NCBI GenBank assembly: GCA_032164245.1
Contig: JAVMKO010000003.1
Coordinates: forward strand, 66,658,390 to 66,722,389
Length of the DNA: 64,000 nt
Source of the DNA: Sternotherus odoratus
Taxonomy: Eukaryota; Chordata; Testudines; Kinosternidae
Direction of reading: 5' to 3'
Part shown: positions 11,787 to 22,624 of the stretch, piece by piece
Layout of the letters: every line of letters starts with the position of its first letter
Numbering within the stretch: the first letter of the stretch is position 1
Translations under genes and position numbers: made by a program
Notes under the pieces: generated by a model
The model's database searches: none
The model's input: the letters and a program-made list of their open reading frames with translations, nothing else
Told to the model about the DNA's origin: nothing

Positions 11787-12067
11787 AGGGCTTGTCCTCA
11801 CTAGGGGGGTAGATCGGCTGTAGATACGCAATTTCAGCTACGTTAATAATGTAGTTGAAATCGACATCTCTACAGCTGACTTACCTCCCGTCCTCGCGGC
11901 GGTCGGCGGCGCGGTCCCCCGTTGACTCCAGCTTGCGCCTCTTGATGAGCTGGACTTCCGGAGTCGACCGGGGAGCCGCTGGCGATAGATTTATCGTGTC
12001 TTAACAAGACACGATAAATCGATCGCCAGAAGATCGATCCTTCCCGCACGTAGTGAAGACGAGCCCT
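11787..12067. mobile_element. Palindrome-bearing MITE, copy 1
   Basis: The termini agggcttgtcctcacta and tagtgaagacgagccct are inverted. The interior has a GC-rich block and a second palindrome around cgtgtcttaacaagacacg with atcgat motifs. It shares structure and sequence with 32461-32748. Confidence 0.82.
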
Positions 12068-12073
12068 GTAACA

Positions 12074-12790
12074 GGGTTGACGACTCACCCCTGCGGTGCC
12101 TCCGGGTGCTCGATCGGGGAATCAGCTCCTCCAGCGTCCAGAGCGCCCTCCACAGGTTGATGCCCCGCTTCTTTCCTGGCCCCGCGTCCCTCCCGGACCC
12201 CGGTGCCCTCTAACTGCGGGTGCTGCACCCCTGCAGTACCCCCTTAGGTTGGAGGGTCACCCCTCCCTGGGGGAACCCTCTACCCCCTATCCCCACCTTG
12301 CCTCAGAATGTGCCACTTCCGGTCACCACTTGCCCCCGCTCACTGGGGCAGACTGCAGTATCATGGCTTCTCATCACCGGCAAGGGGGGTTGGCCTGCTG
12401 TCGCTATCTCTAGCCCTGGGCCGCCCCCTGCAACCCTGGTACTCCTGGGTCGGGCCTTCTGTCAGGCCCGGCGGCCTGGGGCTCTCTGGCTAGAGCCTGC
12501 CCAGCTCCCTCTGCCCTGCCCCAGCTCTGCCCTAACCCAGGTACCTGGCTTCAGCTCCTGCAGAAAGACCTGTCTACCTCTGAGTACAGGGGAGACTGTC
12601 TTTGCCTCTTAGCCTCCCAGCCCTTATATCCTGGCTTGGGAGTGTTTGGGGCGTGGCCTCTCAGCTGGGCCCACTCCCCAATCAGGCCTGGAAGCCTGCT
12701 AGCTCCCAGCCTTAACCCCTTCCTGGGCTATTTCCAGCCCCTCCCGGTAGGGGGCGGGTGGTCACCCCACCACAAGCCCCTAGACACACA
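12074..12790 (-). mobile_element. GC-rich LTR-like block, antisense (candidate retroelement LTR)
   Basis: On the minus strand it reads gtggggtgaccacccgcccc, then a TATA-like gatataaggg (12621-12631 on +) followed by a G/C-rich leader. This order fits a reptile LTR promoter and R region. No internal retroviral gene was seen, so it would be a solo or truncated LTR. The open frames in it are by-products of GC content. Confidence 0.4.
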
Positions 12791-12794
12791 CATA

Positions 12795-14270
12795 TCTGAT
12801 CTGGAGACACAGATGTACAGCTGGATTTCTAAAAGCCTTATTTGCACCCACCAAAAGTTGTGGGCATTAAGTTGAAGGCCTAGTTGAATCTTCGTTAAAT
12901 GTGGCCCAGAATAAATATTGCACGTATGCTCCCTGTTTTTTGTGTGTGTGGGAGAGGATTCTCCAGGTTTGTGGTGTCGCAATATGTTGTGACCACTTCC
13001 AGACTGATCTCTAATTGGAGAAACAAATAGCAAACACAAATTGGAAATTGAGGGGGTAGGGATGAAAAAGCAAAATTTCAGGGTCTTCCCTCAACTGATA
13101 TAGGAATTTACTTAAAACCTCTACCTTGTATTGTGCTTCTCAGTGTGATTGTTGCCCAGTTACTTATCTAAATCAAGCTTAACTTGATTCTGCTAAGGAT
13201 TTTTTAAACTTTAGCAAATTTCCTACCCTGTCACTTCTGAGAGCACTGAAGCTTAATACTCACTTTAGAAATGTACGTAAAGAACAAAGAGCACAGACTT
13301 TTATCCGAAAAAAAAAATAATGTTAACCAGATGATCTAATACTAAATTTAAATTAAACATATTTTTGTGGGCATTTATTGGCTGGTGAAATATGGATATT
13401 TCTCTAGTCCAGCACAGATCTCTCTAATTAACATTCTGTTATTACTAAGACCATTAAAGAGAATTGGGAAATGCATTGATTTATTTGGTGTGGTGTGGTT
13501 TCCATAATTAAAATGAATGCCTGGCCCAGGGCAAGTATTCTGCTTTGCGCATCTCTCTTTCTAATGGAGTTCTGGAAGGCTTCCAGTTGTGAGAGAGAAA
13601 CTTGTTTGGCATCTCTGATTTCCTAGAGTCAAGAGGAGGATCTTGGTAAAACTAAAGAAAGGAGGAAGGCTGGCAGTGTTAAGATATTACACTGCTATTT
13701 TGCACAGTGCAAATTAGGATGGTGTATTACCAAAGAAAAGTAAAATCAGACTTTGCCTATAAATGAAGAATAAGGCTTTTGTAAAAAAGATATTAAGTAA
13801 ATACAGTAACTTTTTGTAAGAGGTTCCCCTCCATTGCTGCTGAACCCCCTGAGTCAGGGCAGATGACTCCCTGCTTTAGCTTACAATAAATAGTTACCAA
13901 TTCAGAATCTTGTGGTCTGTGCCTTTAAACAAACAAATGTAAAACCAGGTGTTAGGCTGCAGGACTTTAAGACCAGGACCCAACAAAGCCCTGGGGTTCT
14001 GGGTTTACCCTGGGGAATTCCTCCGGTCTCCACGAGTCAGCCAGCACTACAAGAAGCAGACAAGTTTTCTTAACTGGCCTGCTGTCTCTCCCTCTTGGTT
14101 CATGTCACCTTCTGGCCCTTCTAGGCCTCTGGAGGACTTGATCTTACTAGTAGCCTGGCCGCAGCAAATTTTTCTTAAGCAGAGGTGTCAGGTCACCTGT
14201 CTCTAACAGGGGCCCAAACAGCCAGACAGACCATGTACCTGCTGAATTTAAAAAATAAAGTGAAATAAGG
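12795..14270. other. Intron 7, mostly unrecognised
   Basis: AT-rich sequence with no exon and no clear element. 13949-14206 is slightly GC-richer and may be old repeat. Confidence 0.35.
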
Positions 14271-14287
14271 CATGGCTGTATGCCAAG

Positions 14288-14500
14288 GGTTTGTCTACAC
14301 TGGAAAATTAACTGTCATACCATACTCCCCATGTGGATATTCTTATTCTAGCAGAAAAGTGTTTTTGTTTTTTTCTGGCGTTGCTTCTTCTACTTTGAAA
14401 GCCAACACCACTCCAATTAATTGCAATGTGAAGCTCGTGCCAGGGATGTTACTGAACAGTATTGAATAGTGGCACAGTGCCAGAGTAGATAATCTGGACC
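14288..14500. mobile_element. Small TIR element, low-confidence MITE
   Basis: The left gggtttgtctacactggaa and the right gtgccagagtagataatc are weak inverted repeats of the common turtle type (g)gtttgtctacact. The interior has no coding signal. Confidence 0.45.
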
Positions 14501-14968
14501 AACTCTTTTAAAGATGGTGCTGATTTTAGAGGAATAAGAGTTATAGGTAAACGTTAACTATCCCATTGGTTCAGTAACTGCAAATAAATGTTGTACAATC
14601 CAGCACACACACGTCAGTTAATACACCATCTCAGAACCCAAATGGCGATGGCTAAACCTTTTGGATGCATGGGGGTTCTACCCAAATTCTTCAAAATGTT
14701 ATATAACACAGAAATGCATGACAAGCAATATTATGAAATTAGAAAAGATAAGAAAAACAATATTTGAAAAGGAGTCTGACAAACTAAATTTTGTTTTTCT
14801 TCTCCTTTTCTTTTTTGTTACAAAGTGGCAGAAAGGTAGAAGACTTTAAAAAAAATATTGTGAACACCTACTTGAGTGTCATAATTAAGGGAGCCCTTGT
14901 CTGATTCATTACTGGTAGAAAAAAATCCTCTCTTGAGCTCACCTACCAATCTGAGTCCTATATGACTC

Positions 14969-14987
14969 GTGTGTGTGTGTGTGTGTG
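14969..14987. repeat. (GT)n microsatellite
   Basis: A short pure GT run. Confidence 0.9.
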
Positions 14988-15268
14988 GCTTTGGGGCATA
15001 AGGGCAAAATCAGGCTAATAATGGAAACTCATCTACAACCCTTATCACTATATAACAAAATAGCTTTCATAAGGTAGAAGCACAGAAATGTGATATCTTT
15101 TCTTGTATAATTTTTATTTCTGGCTGAACTTTCTTGCTGTTTGGTGACCTTGAAAATTGTCTCCTTCAGCCTCAGGCCTGCTCCTAGATATATTGGTATG
15201 CATCATTGCATGTCTTTTAAAACTGACTGCTTGTATCACAATGTCTCTTGGGATTTTCCATTGCACAG

Positions 15269-15461
15269 GTCCACAGTGCACAGTTCATGGAGTTTTCAGA
15301 GGTGGAAAATCATGATGACTTTTACACCACTCAAGATGGATACATTCACACACAGGACCAGCGAGGGGCTTTCATCATGTATGATGTAGCTTTAAAGGAC
15401 CTGAAAGATCTTGAACATCAGCTGCTGCTTGTGGCAAGCCAGTACATTGAACAAGATAAAA
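15269..15461 (+). CDS. CCDC162-like gene, window exon 8
   Basis: The acceptor is ccattgcacag and the donor gtaaga. It has 64 codons plus one base (phase 0 in, phase 1 out). It starts VHSAQFMEFSEVENHDD, carries a Tyr/Thr/Gln-rich motif (FYTTQDGYIHTQDQRG), then a leucine-rich helix (DLKDLEHQLLLVASQYI). Five kb of repeat-bearing intron separates it from exon 7. Confidence 0.94.
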
Positions 15462-16079
15462 GTAAGATCAAATGCAGATAGCTCAAAAGCAGAGAGTCAC
15501 TCCACTCCACAAGAGTGCTCTGCCCACAAGATACACCTGGAACCTCATTATATTAAATAGAGTTAGTGAGGGAAGAAAGATTATTGAAGTGGGCTGAGAG
15601 TGGGGTGAAAATATGCAACTGAAGGTGACAGGGATGAGCTAGAAGAGGAACTAGTTTTTCTACTACTGCTGCTTGTGAAAGTGCTGCTCAAAAGGCAGCT
15701 CGGAACGTTATGCATCTCCAGCCACTCTTAACCTGTTTCAGGTTAAGAGTGGTTGGAGATGCACATTTCAAATTTAGTATTTTTTACCATAGGAAATGAG
15801 TTGAAAGTGACTGGGTTACAAATGGTTGCTGAAAGAGAAACTGGACTTGTGGGGAAATGGAAGGAGGGAGAAGGAGATGATGAAACAGAGAGGGAAGAAA
15901 CATTAGAAAGCCATGAATAAACAGCCACAAATGCATATAAAATATATATTCAAAAATGTAGAGGAAAAGGTTTCTAATGGTACAGGAGAGGACTTATTTT
16001 TAATTGTGAAGGGATGTTATGACCTTCCAAGACATTTTTTGAAAGCTTTAATTAACACGGACGTTTTTAAAATCAATTA

Positions 16080-16508
16080 CAGTAAACCCTCGATTTAACG
16101 GACCTCGATTTAATGGACTTCGGATGCAACGGACAAAATTTCTGAGCAAGCTGATGCATTCCTGATCCATTTCTGGTGGGCTGGCTGCCGGCTCCCGGCT
16201 CCCGCCCGAGTCCCGCCAGCAGGCGGGCTGGCTGATGGTTCCCCACTGCCGCCCGGGTCCCAGCAGCCGGGACCCGGGCGGGCTGGCTGACGGCTCCCAG
16301 CAGCTGGGCCCTGGGCGGGCTGGCTGCCAGCTCCCGGCTGCCGCCCGGGTCCCAGCAGTGGGCGAGCTGCGGAGCTGCTGCCCTGACCCTGTGGCTGGCG
16401 GGCTGCTGCTCCGACAGCTCTTTATTTTTTTTTTTATTAAATAACGGACTTTTTCATTTAACGGACCCCCCCTCGCCCGAATTAGTCCGTTAAATGGAGG
16501 TTTTACTG
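16080..16508. mobile_element. pogo/Tigger-like MITE, copy 1
   Basis: The termini cagtaaaccctcgatttaac and gttaaatggaggttttactg are inverted and sit between TA dinucleotides, as expected for Tc1/mariner-pogo elements. Internal sub-terminal motifs (aacggac, tcgcccgaattagtccg) are shared with 44645-45860. The middle is a GC-rich imperfect repeat of cggctcccggctg type. Confidence 0.88.
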
Positions 16509-16539
16509 TACATATATTTGGATAGCAATAAGCCCGGCA

Positions 16540-16755
16540 AGCTTTAGTAGGCTAGTGTACCTTGCTTCAGGGCATAAGCCAAGCATTAATGTGAGTGGAG
16601 GATGGGATAGGAAAATTCTTTTCCTTTGGGCAGGTTATTTCATAACTGCCTCCTGCAGGGATTTTTAAACCTTTCTCTTACCACTGTGGGAGACAGGAGG
16701 CTGGAAGAAATGGATGACTATCCTGATCTGGTATGGCAGTTTCTGTGTTTGTAAA
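16540..16755 (+). mobile_element. CR1-like LINE 3' end
   Basis: It contains the recurrent reptilian CR1 tail motifs gggagacaggaggctggaag, gatgactatcctgatctggtatggcagtt and ends near tctgtgtttg. 5'-truncated. Confidence 0.65.
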
Positions 16756-17390
16756 TTGCTTAAATCTTCAGTCTGCTCTCTCACCAAGGTCCATTAATGC
16801 ACGGCCTGTTGTGAATTATTTTTGACCTAGTTCTTACGCTCCCAAGCCAGAGATCCTGGTTCCAGTCTCTGTGATTGGGTCAACAGGGACGGAATGTGAT
16901 GAGGAGACAGAATGCTTTGCTATCATAGGCAATAAATGCTTTAATGGTAACCCCCATCAGTTCAGGAGCAGCAGTGTTGGGTTCAAAATCCTCTTGTCCT
17001 GTCCAGTTATCCAAATAAAGGATGGTTGTTGCAATTTGGAGTTGGAGGGCAGCTTGCACTAAGGCTGAATTTGGCCTGAGGAAGTTGAATATTTCAGACC
17101 ATTTTATGGATTTATCTTTTGTTGACAAAGCAAACCTTTGTAATAGCATCGTTTCCAAATGGGGAGAATAAGTAATACTAACCAGGCATGCAAATTATGC
17201 GCTATGCAGACACTTTTGATTTGATTCTCCATATATTTATTAAGAAATAAAACCATCACCAGACAACTGGAATCACTGCTTCCTGGAGGAGTCTCATTGG
17301 CTGCCAGTGCAGATGAGCATTTTGTTGCCTACTTCACACCCACGGCTAAACTAACGACAATTGACTTCCTCTAAGAAGTCCTCGGAAAGT

Positions 17391-18272
17391 AAGGGCTTGG
17401 CTACACTTTCAAGTTAGAGTGCATTAAAGCAGCCCCAGGAGCCCTAACTCACGATCCATCCACACTGGCAAGGCACTTAGAGCGCCTGAACTCTGCAGCT
17501 GGAGCTCTCCTGGTAATCCATCTCCACGAGAAGCATAAGGCTTGCCGTGCCTCGGCTGAAATGCCCCAGTGTCAGCGTAGACAAAGTGTTGCATTACTGC
17601 TCTGTGATCGGCCTCTGGAACCATCCCATAATCCCTGGAAGTCAAGTGGCCACTCTTGTCATTGTTTTGAATTGGCTGTAGGAATGTGGATATGTCCTTT
17701 CAAAACTCCGTTTCTGACAGCTGGCTGCTTATCTGGTCTGGGACAGAGCAAACCATTAGTGTGGAATGTTGCTGCTGGGAGTATGTGTAATAAAGTGGGG
17801 GAGGGACTGGAAGAAGGTCTTCTGCTGTCTGAACTTACAAGACAGCATGCTGACATGCTCACAGCCCCCGCAAAAAACCACTTTCTCCCCCCTGCCCACA
17901 TACATAAAACACACTCTTGTCATTCTCCACTCCACCCATCCCCATTTGAAAAGCACATTGCAGCCACTTGCCTGCTGGGATAGCTACCACAATGCACTGC
18001 TCTCTGTGGAGTTGCAAGAACTGCTAATGTGGCCATGTCAGTGCACTTGAATCTGACAGTGTGGATTCAAGCTTTCCCTACTGCTAGGGTGACCAGACAG
18101 CCAGGGTGAAAAATTGGGACAGGGGGTGGGAGGTAATAGGAGCCTATATAAGAAAAAGACCCCAAACTCAGGACTGTCCCTATAAAATCAGGTCATCTGG
18201 TCACCCTACCTACTGCGCTCTGAGGGCTGGTTTAACTCTCAGCGCTCTACATCTGCAAGTGTAGCCATGCCC
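17391..18272. mobile_element. Long TIR DNA element interrupted by a hAT MITE
   Basis: The left end aagggcttggctacactttcaagttagagtgc is answered by the inverse of gcgctctacatctgcaagtgtagccatgccc on the right. About 750 bp of its own sequence remains. No intact transposase was found. The 124-bp element at 18085-18208 sits inside its right part, so this host element is older. Confidence 0.75.
18085..18208 (+). mobile_element. 124-bp hAT MITE, copy 1, with perfect 8-bp TSD
   Basis: The ends tagggtgaccaga and tctggtcacccta are perfect inverted repeats. The flanks 18077-18084 and 18209-18216 are both CCTACTGC. The interior (gaaaaattgggacaggg, aataggagcc, aagaaaaagacccc, tccctataaaatcagg) matches the reverse complement of 61201-61323. 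Confidence 0.93.
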
Positions 18273-18751
18273 ACCTGGTTTCAGTACTGTGAAGAGCTCT
18301 CTGCACTGCTGTGCCTCCTGCGGTGAATGCAGGTTTCCTTTGTGAGGTCTGAGGCTTCCGGGTGAGGAGGTAGAGATAACTGCAACTAAGATTAAATCCT
18401 CTGACAAACTAACAAGTGTACTTTTCAACCTCTTTGGACTTCTCCTGACTTATGCCTCTACCTGGAGTTTCCAAAACACTGCCCATCCCTCTTTTCACCA
18501 AATAGCATTTTTTTGATTGTGTGTGTTCGATGGATCACACATATTCAAATAAAATTTCCCACACACTTGGTTTTTACATTGTAGACTGCATAGGGGCCTC
18601 CAGAACCTGTGGAATTTTAAATCTGCTCTCTGGCCTTCTGTTGCCGGGTAAAGGTAAAACGGAATCTCTCTTTTTGTAAATAAATAAATACATACAGTCT
18701 TATCAAAAAGATAGATTAAATGACTATGAGCTAAGCATTCAGTGTACAGTT

Positions 18752-18925
18752 AATAGACCACACTGATGAGCAGGAAACCCAGATTTAAGGCCATCATTTC
18801 ACATTTCAACCTCAGGCTGGTTGCGACTGGAGGCATCAGAGCAATTACACTCAGTTTCAGGATGCAAGGGCATTCAAGAAATATATTGAGTGAAACTAAA
18901 AATCCTTCTGGGCTGACATCAAGTT
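18752..18925. repeat. Unclassified interspersed repeat, copy B
   Basis: Partner of 11384-11570, in the same orientation. It lacks the 15-bp duplication but has an extra caagaaatatattgag segment. Confidence 0.75.
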
Positions 18926-19095
18926 TCAGAACATTTGGCATTTGTAAATTACTCTAAAACCTATCTTGGCCTGCTTCTGTGTTGTCTCTTGTGTAAGTCC
19001 CATCAGACTAGTCACCTGTAAGAGCTGCTTACCAGTTGGAGATGTCTCCCATTAAAAATACTATCTTCTACTGCATTGTTTACTTTCTTTCCTAG

Positions 19096-19223
19096 GCTCT
19101 GTAACATACCATCAATCCAGTAATGACAACCTTTTAGCATGGGCGCACGTATCTGTGGATCGATTTGCGGTGCTGCTTGACATTTGGACTTGTGAAGCAG
19201 CTCTGTTAGAGAATAAATGTCAG
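19096..19223 (+). CDS. CCDC162-like gene, window exon 9
   Basis: A strong polypyrimidine tract (tactttctttcctag) leads into two bases that complete the split Ser codon from exon 8, then 42 codons ending in phase 0 at the donor gtacat. The peptide reads SVTYHQSSNDNLLAWAHVSV and DRFAVLLDIWTCEAALLENK. Being entered in phase 1 and out of any long open frame, it would be missed by a simple ORF scan. Confidence 0.92.
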
Positions 19224-19734
19224 GTACATCTCCACCCAATGAGGAAACTCTGAAAGCTATTAATACAGACCAGTTAATCTCCAATTCATTATTTAATTTT
19301 TTATTAATGTTCCAATATGGAAGATTTGTATAGTTGACACAACCTGCTACTGCTAGTTATATTAGAGAACAGGATAGAGATGGTTTCCGATGTTGCTAAA
19401 CAAATGTTCATGTGTTGGATCACATAGTTGGGTCTAAATATTAATTCTTCTGTTAGTTACATTATCAGGAATGAAATGCCATGGATTAGTATAAAAGTCT
19501 CTCTCACATTATCAGCAAGCATACCCGCTGGATTGTACATAGAGCAGAACCTTTTCTCATTTCAATTTTAGAGTACTGCAAATTCAGAAATCCACATTGT
19601 GATTTGCTGTTCACTAGAACAGCTGGAAAAACAGAATTTAGGGAAGAACCAATAGCTTGCAAGAGCACTGAACAGAACACAAATGAATACACATGGTCAT
19701 TCCTGTCCAAAGAGTTTATAATTTGGAAGACACA

Positions 19735-19850
19735 GATGAGACAAGAATGATTTAAAACTATTTTGTATGGTGTTTAGCACAATGGGGTCTTGGTCCATGC
19801 CTAGATCAATAATGCAAATAATAGATAACAATAATAAGTTTATATAGCTG
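19735..19850 (-). mobile_element. Ancient LINE (L2/CR1-type) 3' end remnant
   Basis: It holds the motif series tgtttagcacaatggggtcttggtccatgcc followed by aataatgcaaataatag, typical of the tail of old amniote LINEs. Orientation is uncertain. Confidence 0.4.
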
Positions 19851-20402
19851 GGAGTGGTGATAGCACTATATTGTGAGGGAATAAAGCCCAGCTGAAAGAA
19901 ATATAGATGGATGCTTCTGAAGAGCAGAGTAAAGGCCCTTCTCACACACTTGAATTGCCCATTTCTACTTCATTCTTATTCCCAGCACAGCTCCTCTGCC
20001 ACATCACAACAGCAGAAAGAGCATAAGCAAGGAGAGTTTAGTATATAGAACTCTAACTAAAAATGGGTCCATTTTTATACATACGTACATGAAATACACA
20101 TACACGCACACAGAGAAATCGTAGCAACTCCTTGTGCATTTGCTATTGTGGTAGAAGGGGTATGTGTATCTATATCCAGTTGTTGATCTCCGCAAGTCTC
20201 TTATTAATCCTATTACCCCTTCATTGTCTTTGCACTTTTAAAATTGCTTGATACTTTGAATTTTTTGAAAACATCGTATATGTGTGACAGCCATTGCCAC
20301 ATAGCAATGTATGGTGTCTCACGGTGAGGCTGGAACTTTCCGGCTGGCAAGGGCATTGAGCTTGGCAGTGGCATAATACTAGTCTACCTGTCTTGAGGAA
20401 TT

Positions 20403-20620
20403 AGGATAGTCCAATGGTTAGGGCCCTAACCTAGGACTTGTAAGAAATGGGTTCAATTCCTTGGTCTGTCACAGATTTTCTGTGTGCGACCCTGAGTACG
20501 CTGCGTAGCCTCTCTCTGCCTGAGTTTTCCACTGATATAATAGGGATAGTAATACCTCACAGAGGTGTCATGAGGACAAGTACATTAAAGATTCTGAAGC
20601 TTTAAAGAGATGTTTAATCT
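20403..20620 (+). mobile_element. MIR-like SINE
   Basis: A tRNA-like head (gatagtccaatggttagggccctaacc ... gggttcaattcc) is followed by the CORE-type body (gcctctctctgcctgagttttcc, tgatataatagggatagtaatacctcac) and a LINE-like end. Highly diverged. Confidence 0.8.
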
Positions 20621-20908
20621 CTTATAGATAAAACCTTCATGGACATAAACCAGCCACTAATTGCCTGGGCTTGGAAGAAACATCTTATGTGGGCAGGTTA
20701 TTGTTGAAATATCTTGAATTGAAGCTTCTGGTACTGGTTTTTGTCAAAAACAGGATACCAAACTAGATAGGCTACTGGTCTAGTCTGGTCTCGCTTGCGC
20801 CTCTGTTGTCCTTAAAAATCTCTCCATTACAGCAAAAAATGAATATTCGGCTAATAAAAAAGAAAACAAGTCCCTGATAAGTGTACTCACTTTTGAATAT
20901 CCCTGTAG

Positions 20909-21109
20909 CTTCTAGATTGTTACTTTGAGGCTTACCAGCATGCTCTGGATGCAGAGGAAAGATTTGCTTTGGCCCAAGCAATAACGGACATCATGCACAA
21001 ACGCCCGCGATTTGATCTCAGTCTCAGGTATTTTATGAACACCTACAATGATGAATGCATCTGCCTAAGGCTTCAGCTGCAGCTGGTGAGAGAGATATTC
21101 AGCCAACAT
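20909..21109 (+). CDS. CCDC162-like gene, window exon 10
   Basis: The acceptor is aatatccctgtag and the donor gtaagt. It has 67 codons, phase 0/0, beginning LLDCYFEAYQHALDAEERFA and ending LRLQLQLVREIFSQH. The composition (Leu, Gln, Glu, Arg, Ala) suggests long helices. An internal CTCAG-gtattt could act as an alternative donor after 21027, but it would break the phase with exon 11, so the longer exon is chosen. Confidence 0.95.
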
Positions 21110-21682
21110 GTAAGTAGGGTTTCTTTACAATATATTCTGTGTGAGAACAGGAGTGGGGAACTGATACTTGAACTAATAACTTTGATTCACTAAGAAGCCT
21201 TCAGTGTACTGGATATAGGTTTGCAGTGCTTCTGTTTAAGTTGCGTTGTAACTTCTCAGTATTAGTATAATAATGAAATTGGATGGATGCGCCATAAATT
21301 AAATACCCATGAGTCAACAGCAGAAAGCTGAGACTTGCACTTAAATCACAAAATGAATGTTGGAAAGATTGCAGAGTTCTGTTTAATTTACACCCTTTGA
21401 AAGACTTTGTTGATTGAAATTGGAGACAAAAAGAAGAAAAGCTGAGCAAACTGTAAATTAAAAAAAATAAAATCAGATACTGTGGTCACCCTCAACTTCA
21501 CAGTGCAGTGGGAGACTGAGAGCTCATGTTTGAGTGCCTGATGTTGCTCCTCTCCACCACTGGAGAAAATGTAAACAAAAATCATTAATACTTTGTTTTT
21601 AAAATGCATTTTAAGGTTTGGCAGATAGCTGTGAAGAGAGTGGAAGCCTTGCCAAGTACTTAAAGAACAAAATGAAGTCATG

Positions 21683-21850
21683 AGCTCTGGAGTCTATTCT
21701 AAGTTTTGCCACATGCTTTCTGTGTAGTTCTGCACAAGTCGCTTCATTTCTCTATGCCTCAGCTTCCCAGTCTGCAAAGTGGAAGTTTGGAGCTTAATGA
21801 ATGAACTTTTGTAAAGTGCTTTGTGAGCCTCAGACAGAATTAAACATTTT
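21683..21850 (+). mobile_element. MIR-like SINE fragment
   Basis: It shows cacaagtcgcttcatttctctatgcctcagcttcc and gtaaagtgctttgtgagcc, the MIR core and tail. Confidence 0.75.
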
Positions 21851-21947
21851 AATGAAGAGAATTTGTGTTTTGCATTGCACATCGATAGATATGTTGAGTT
21901 TCGTTTCCTAATGTCACTTGTATCATGTTTTGATTACTGATTTCCAG

Positions 21948-22069
21948 ATAGATGCCCAGCGGGAATATGTCCAAAAGATTTGGCGAAAAGATCAGACAGG
22001 TGGTATCAGTGAATTTGGACTTCCCCATAATATAGTTTCTAAGCAACTTATCTCTCTGAACAACAGTTG
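21948..22069 (+). CDS. CCDC162-like gene, window exon 11
   Basis: The acceptor is ttactgatttccag and the donor gtgagt. It has 40 codons plus two bases (TG). The peptide begins IDAQREYVQKIWRKDQTGGI and continues with a Pro/His turn (EFGLPHNIVSKQLISLNN). A MIR-like SINE ends about 100 bp upstream of it. Confidence 0.94.
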
Positions 22070-22444
22070 GTGAGTAATTTAATACAGCCAGTCTTGTTGG
22101 AAGTAAGTTTTACATACTAGTGGTTGTAATTGATTTCTATCTTCAGATAATGAATCTTGCTGTCTAAGGTGCTGGATCCCAAATTGTAATTGTCTGAGGA
22201 AGGGCCGTCTAATGGAGATTAAAATGTTAGGACTTTTACTATGGTTTGCCAGAGAGACATCTGAGCAAGAAAAGTGATTTTTTTCCCCTGAGAGTGGATT
22301 TAATTCATTCATTTTTGCACTATATTGGGAAATTAATATTCACAGTTATAAGAGGTATGTAATACTAATGTCAAAAATCCACTTTCAGGATTACTATTTT
22401 TTGTTGTAACTGTGTCAGTCCCAGGATATTATCTTTCACTAGAT

Positions 22445-22605
22445 CAGCGGTGTCCAAAAGAAATTCGATGGTAGCCACACTTGTGGTTTTGAATTTTTCT
22501 TATTAGCCACATTAAATCATATTATAAAAAAGCCACATTCATTAGCCACAATTCAATAGCCTATTAGCCACATGTGGCTAGTGGCGAACGTATTGGACAC
22601 AGCTG
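22445..22605. mobile_element. 161-bp hAT-type MITE with perfect 8-bp TSD
   Basis: Inverted ends cagcggtgtccaa and ttggacacagctg are flanked by identical CACTAGAT at 22437-22444 and 22606-22613. The AT-rich interior repeats the word tagccacat several times. Confidence 0.9.
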
Positions 22606-22624
22606 CACTAGATGGTAGTGGCAG

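Noticed and set aside
12096..12612. GC-rich open frames and an apparent CpG island
   Set aside because: Better explained as an antisense LTR-like repeat than as a promoter or gene; no start or splice support.
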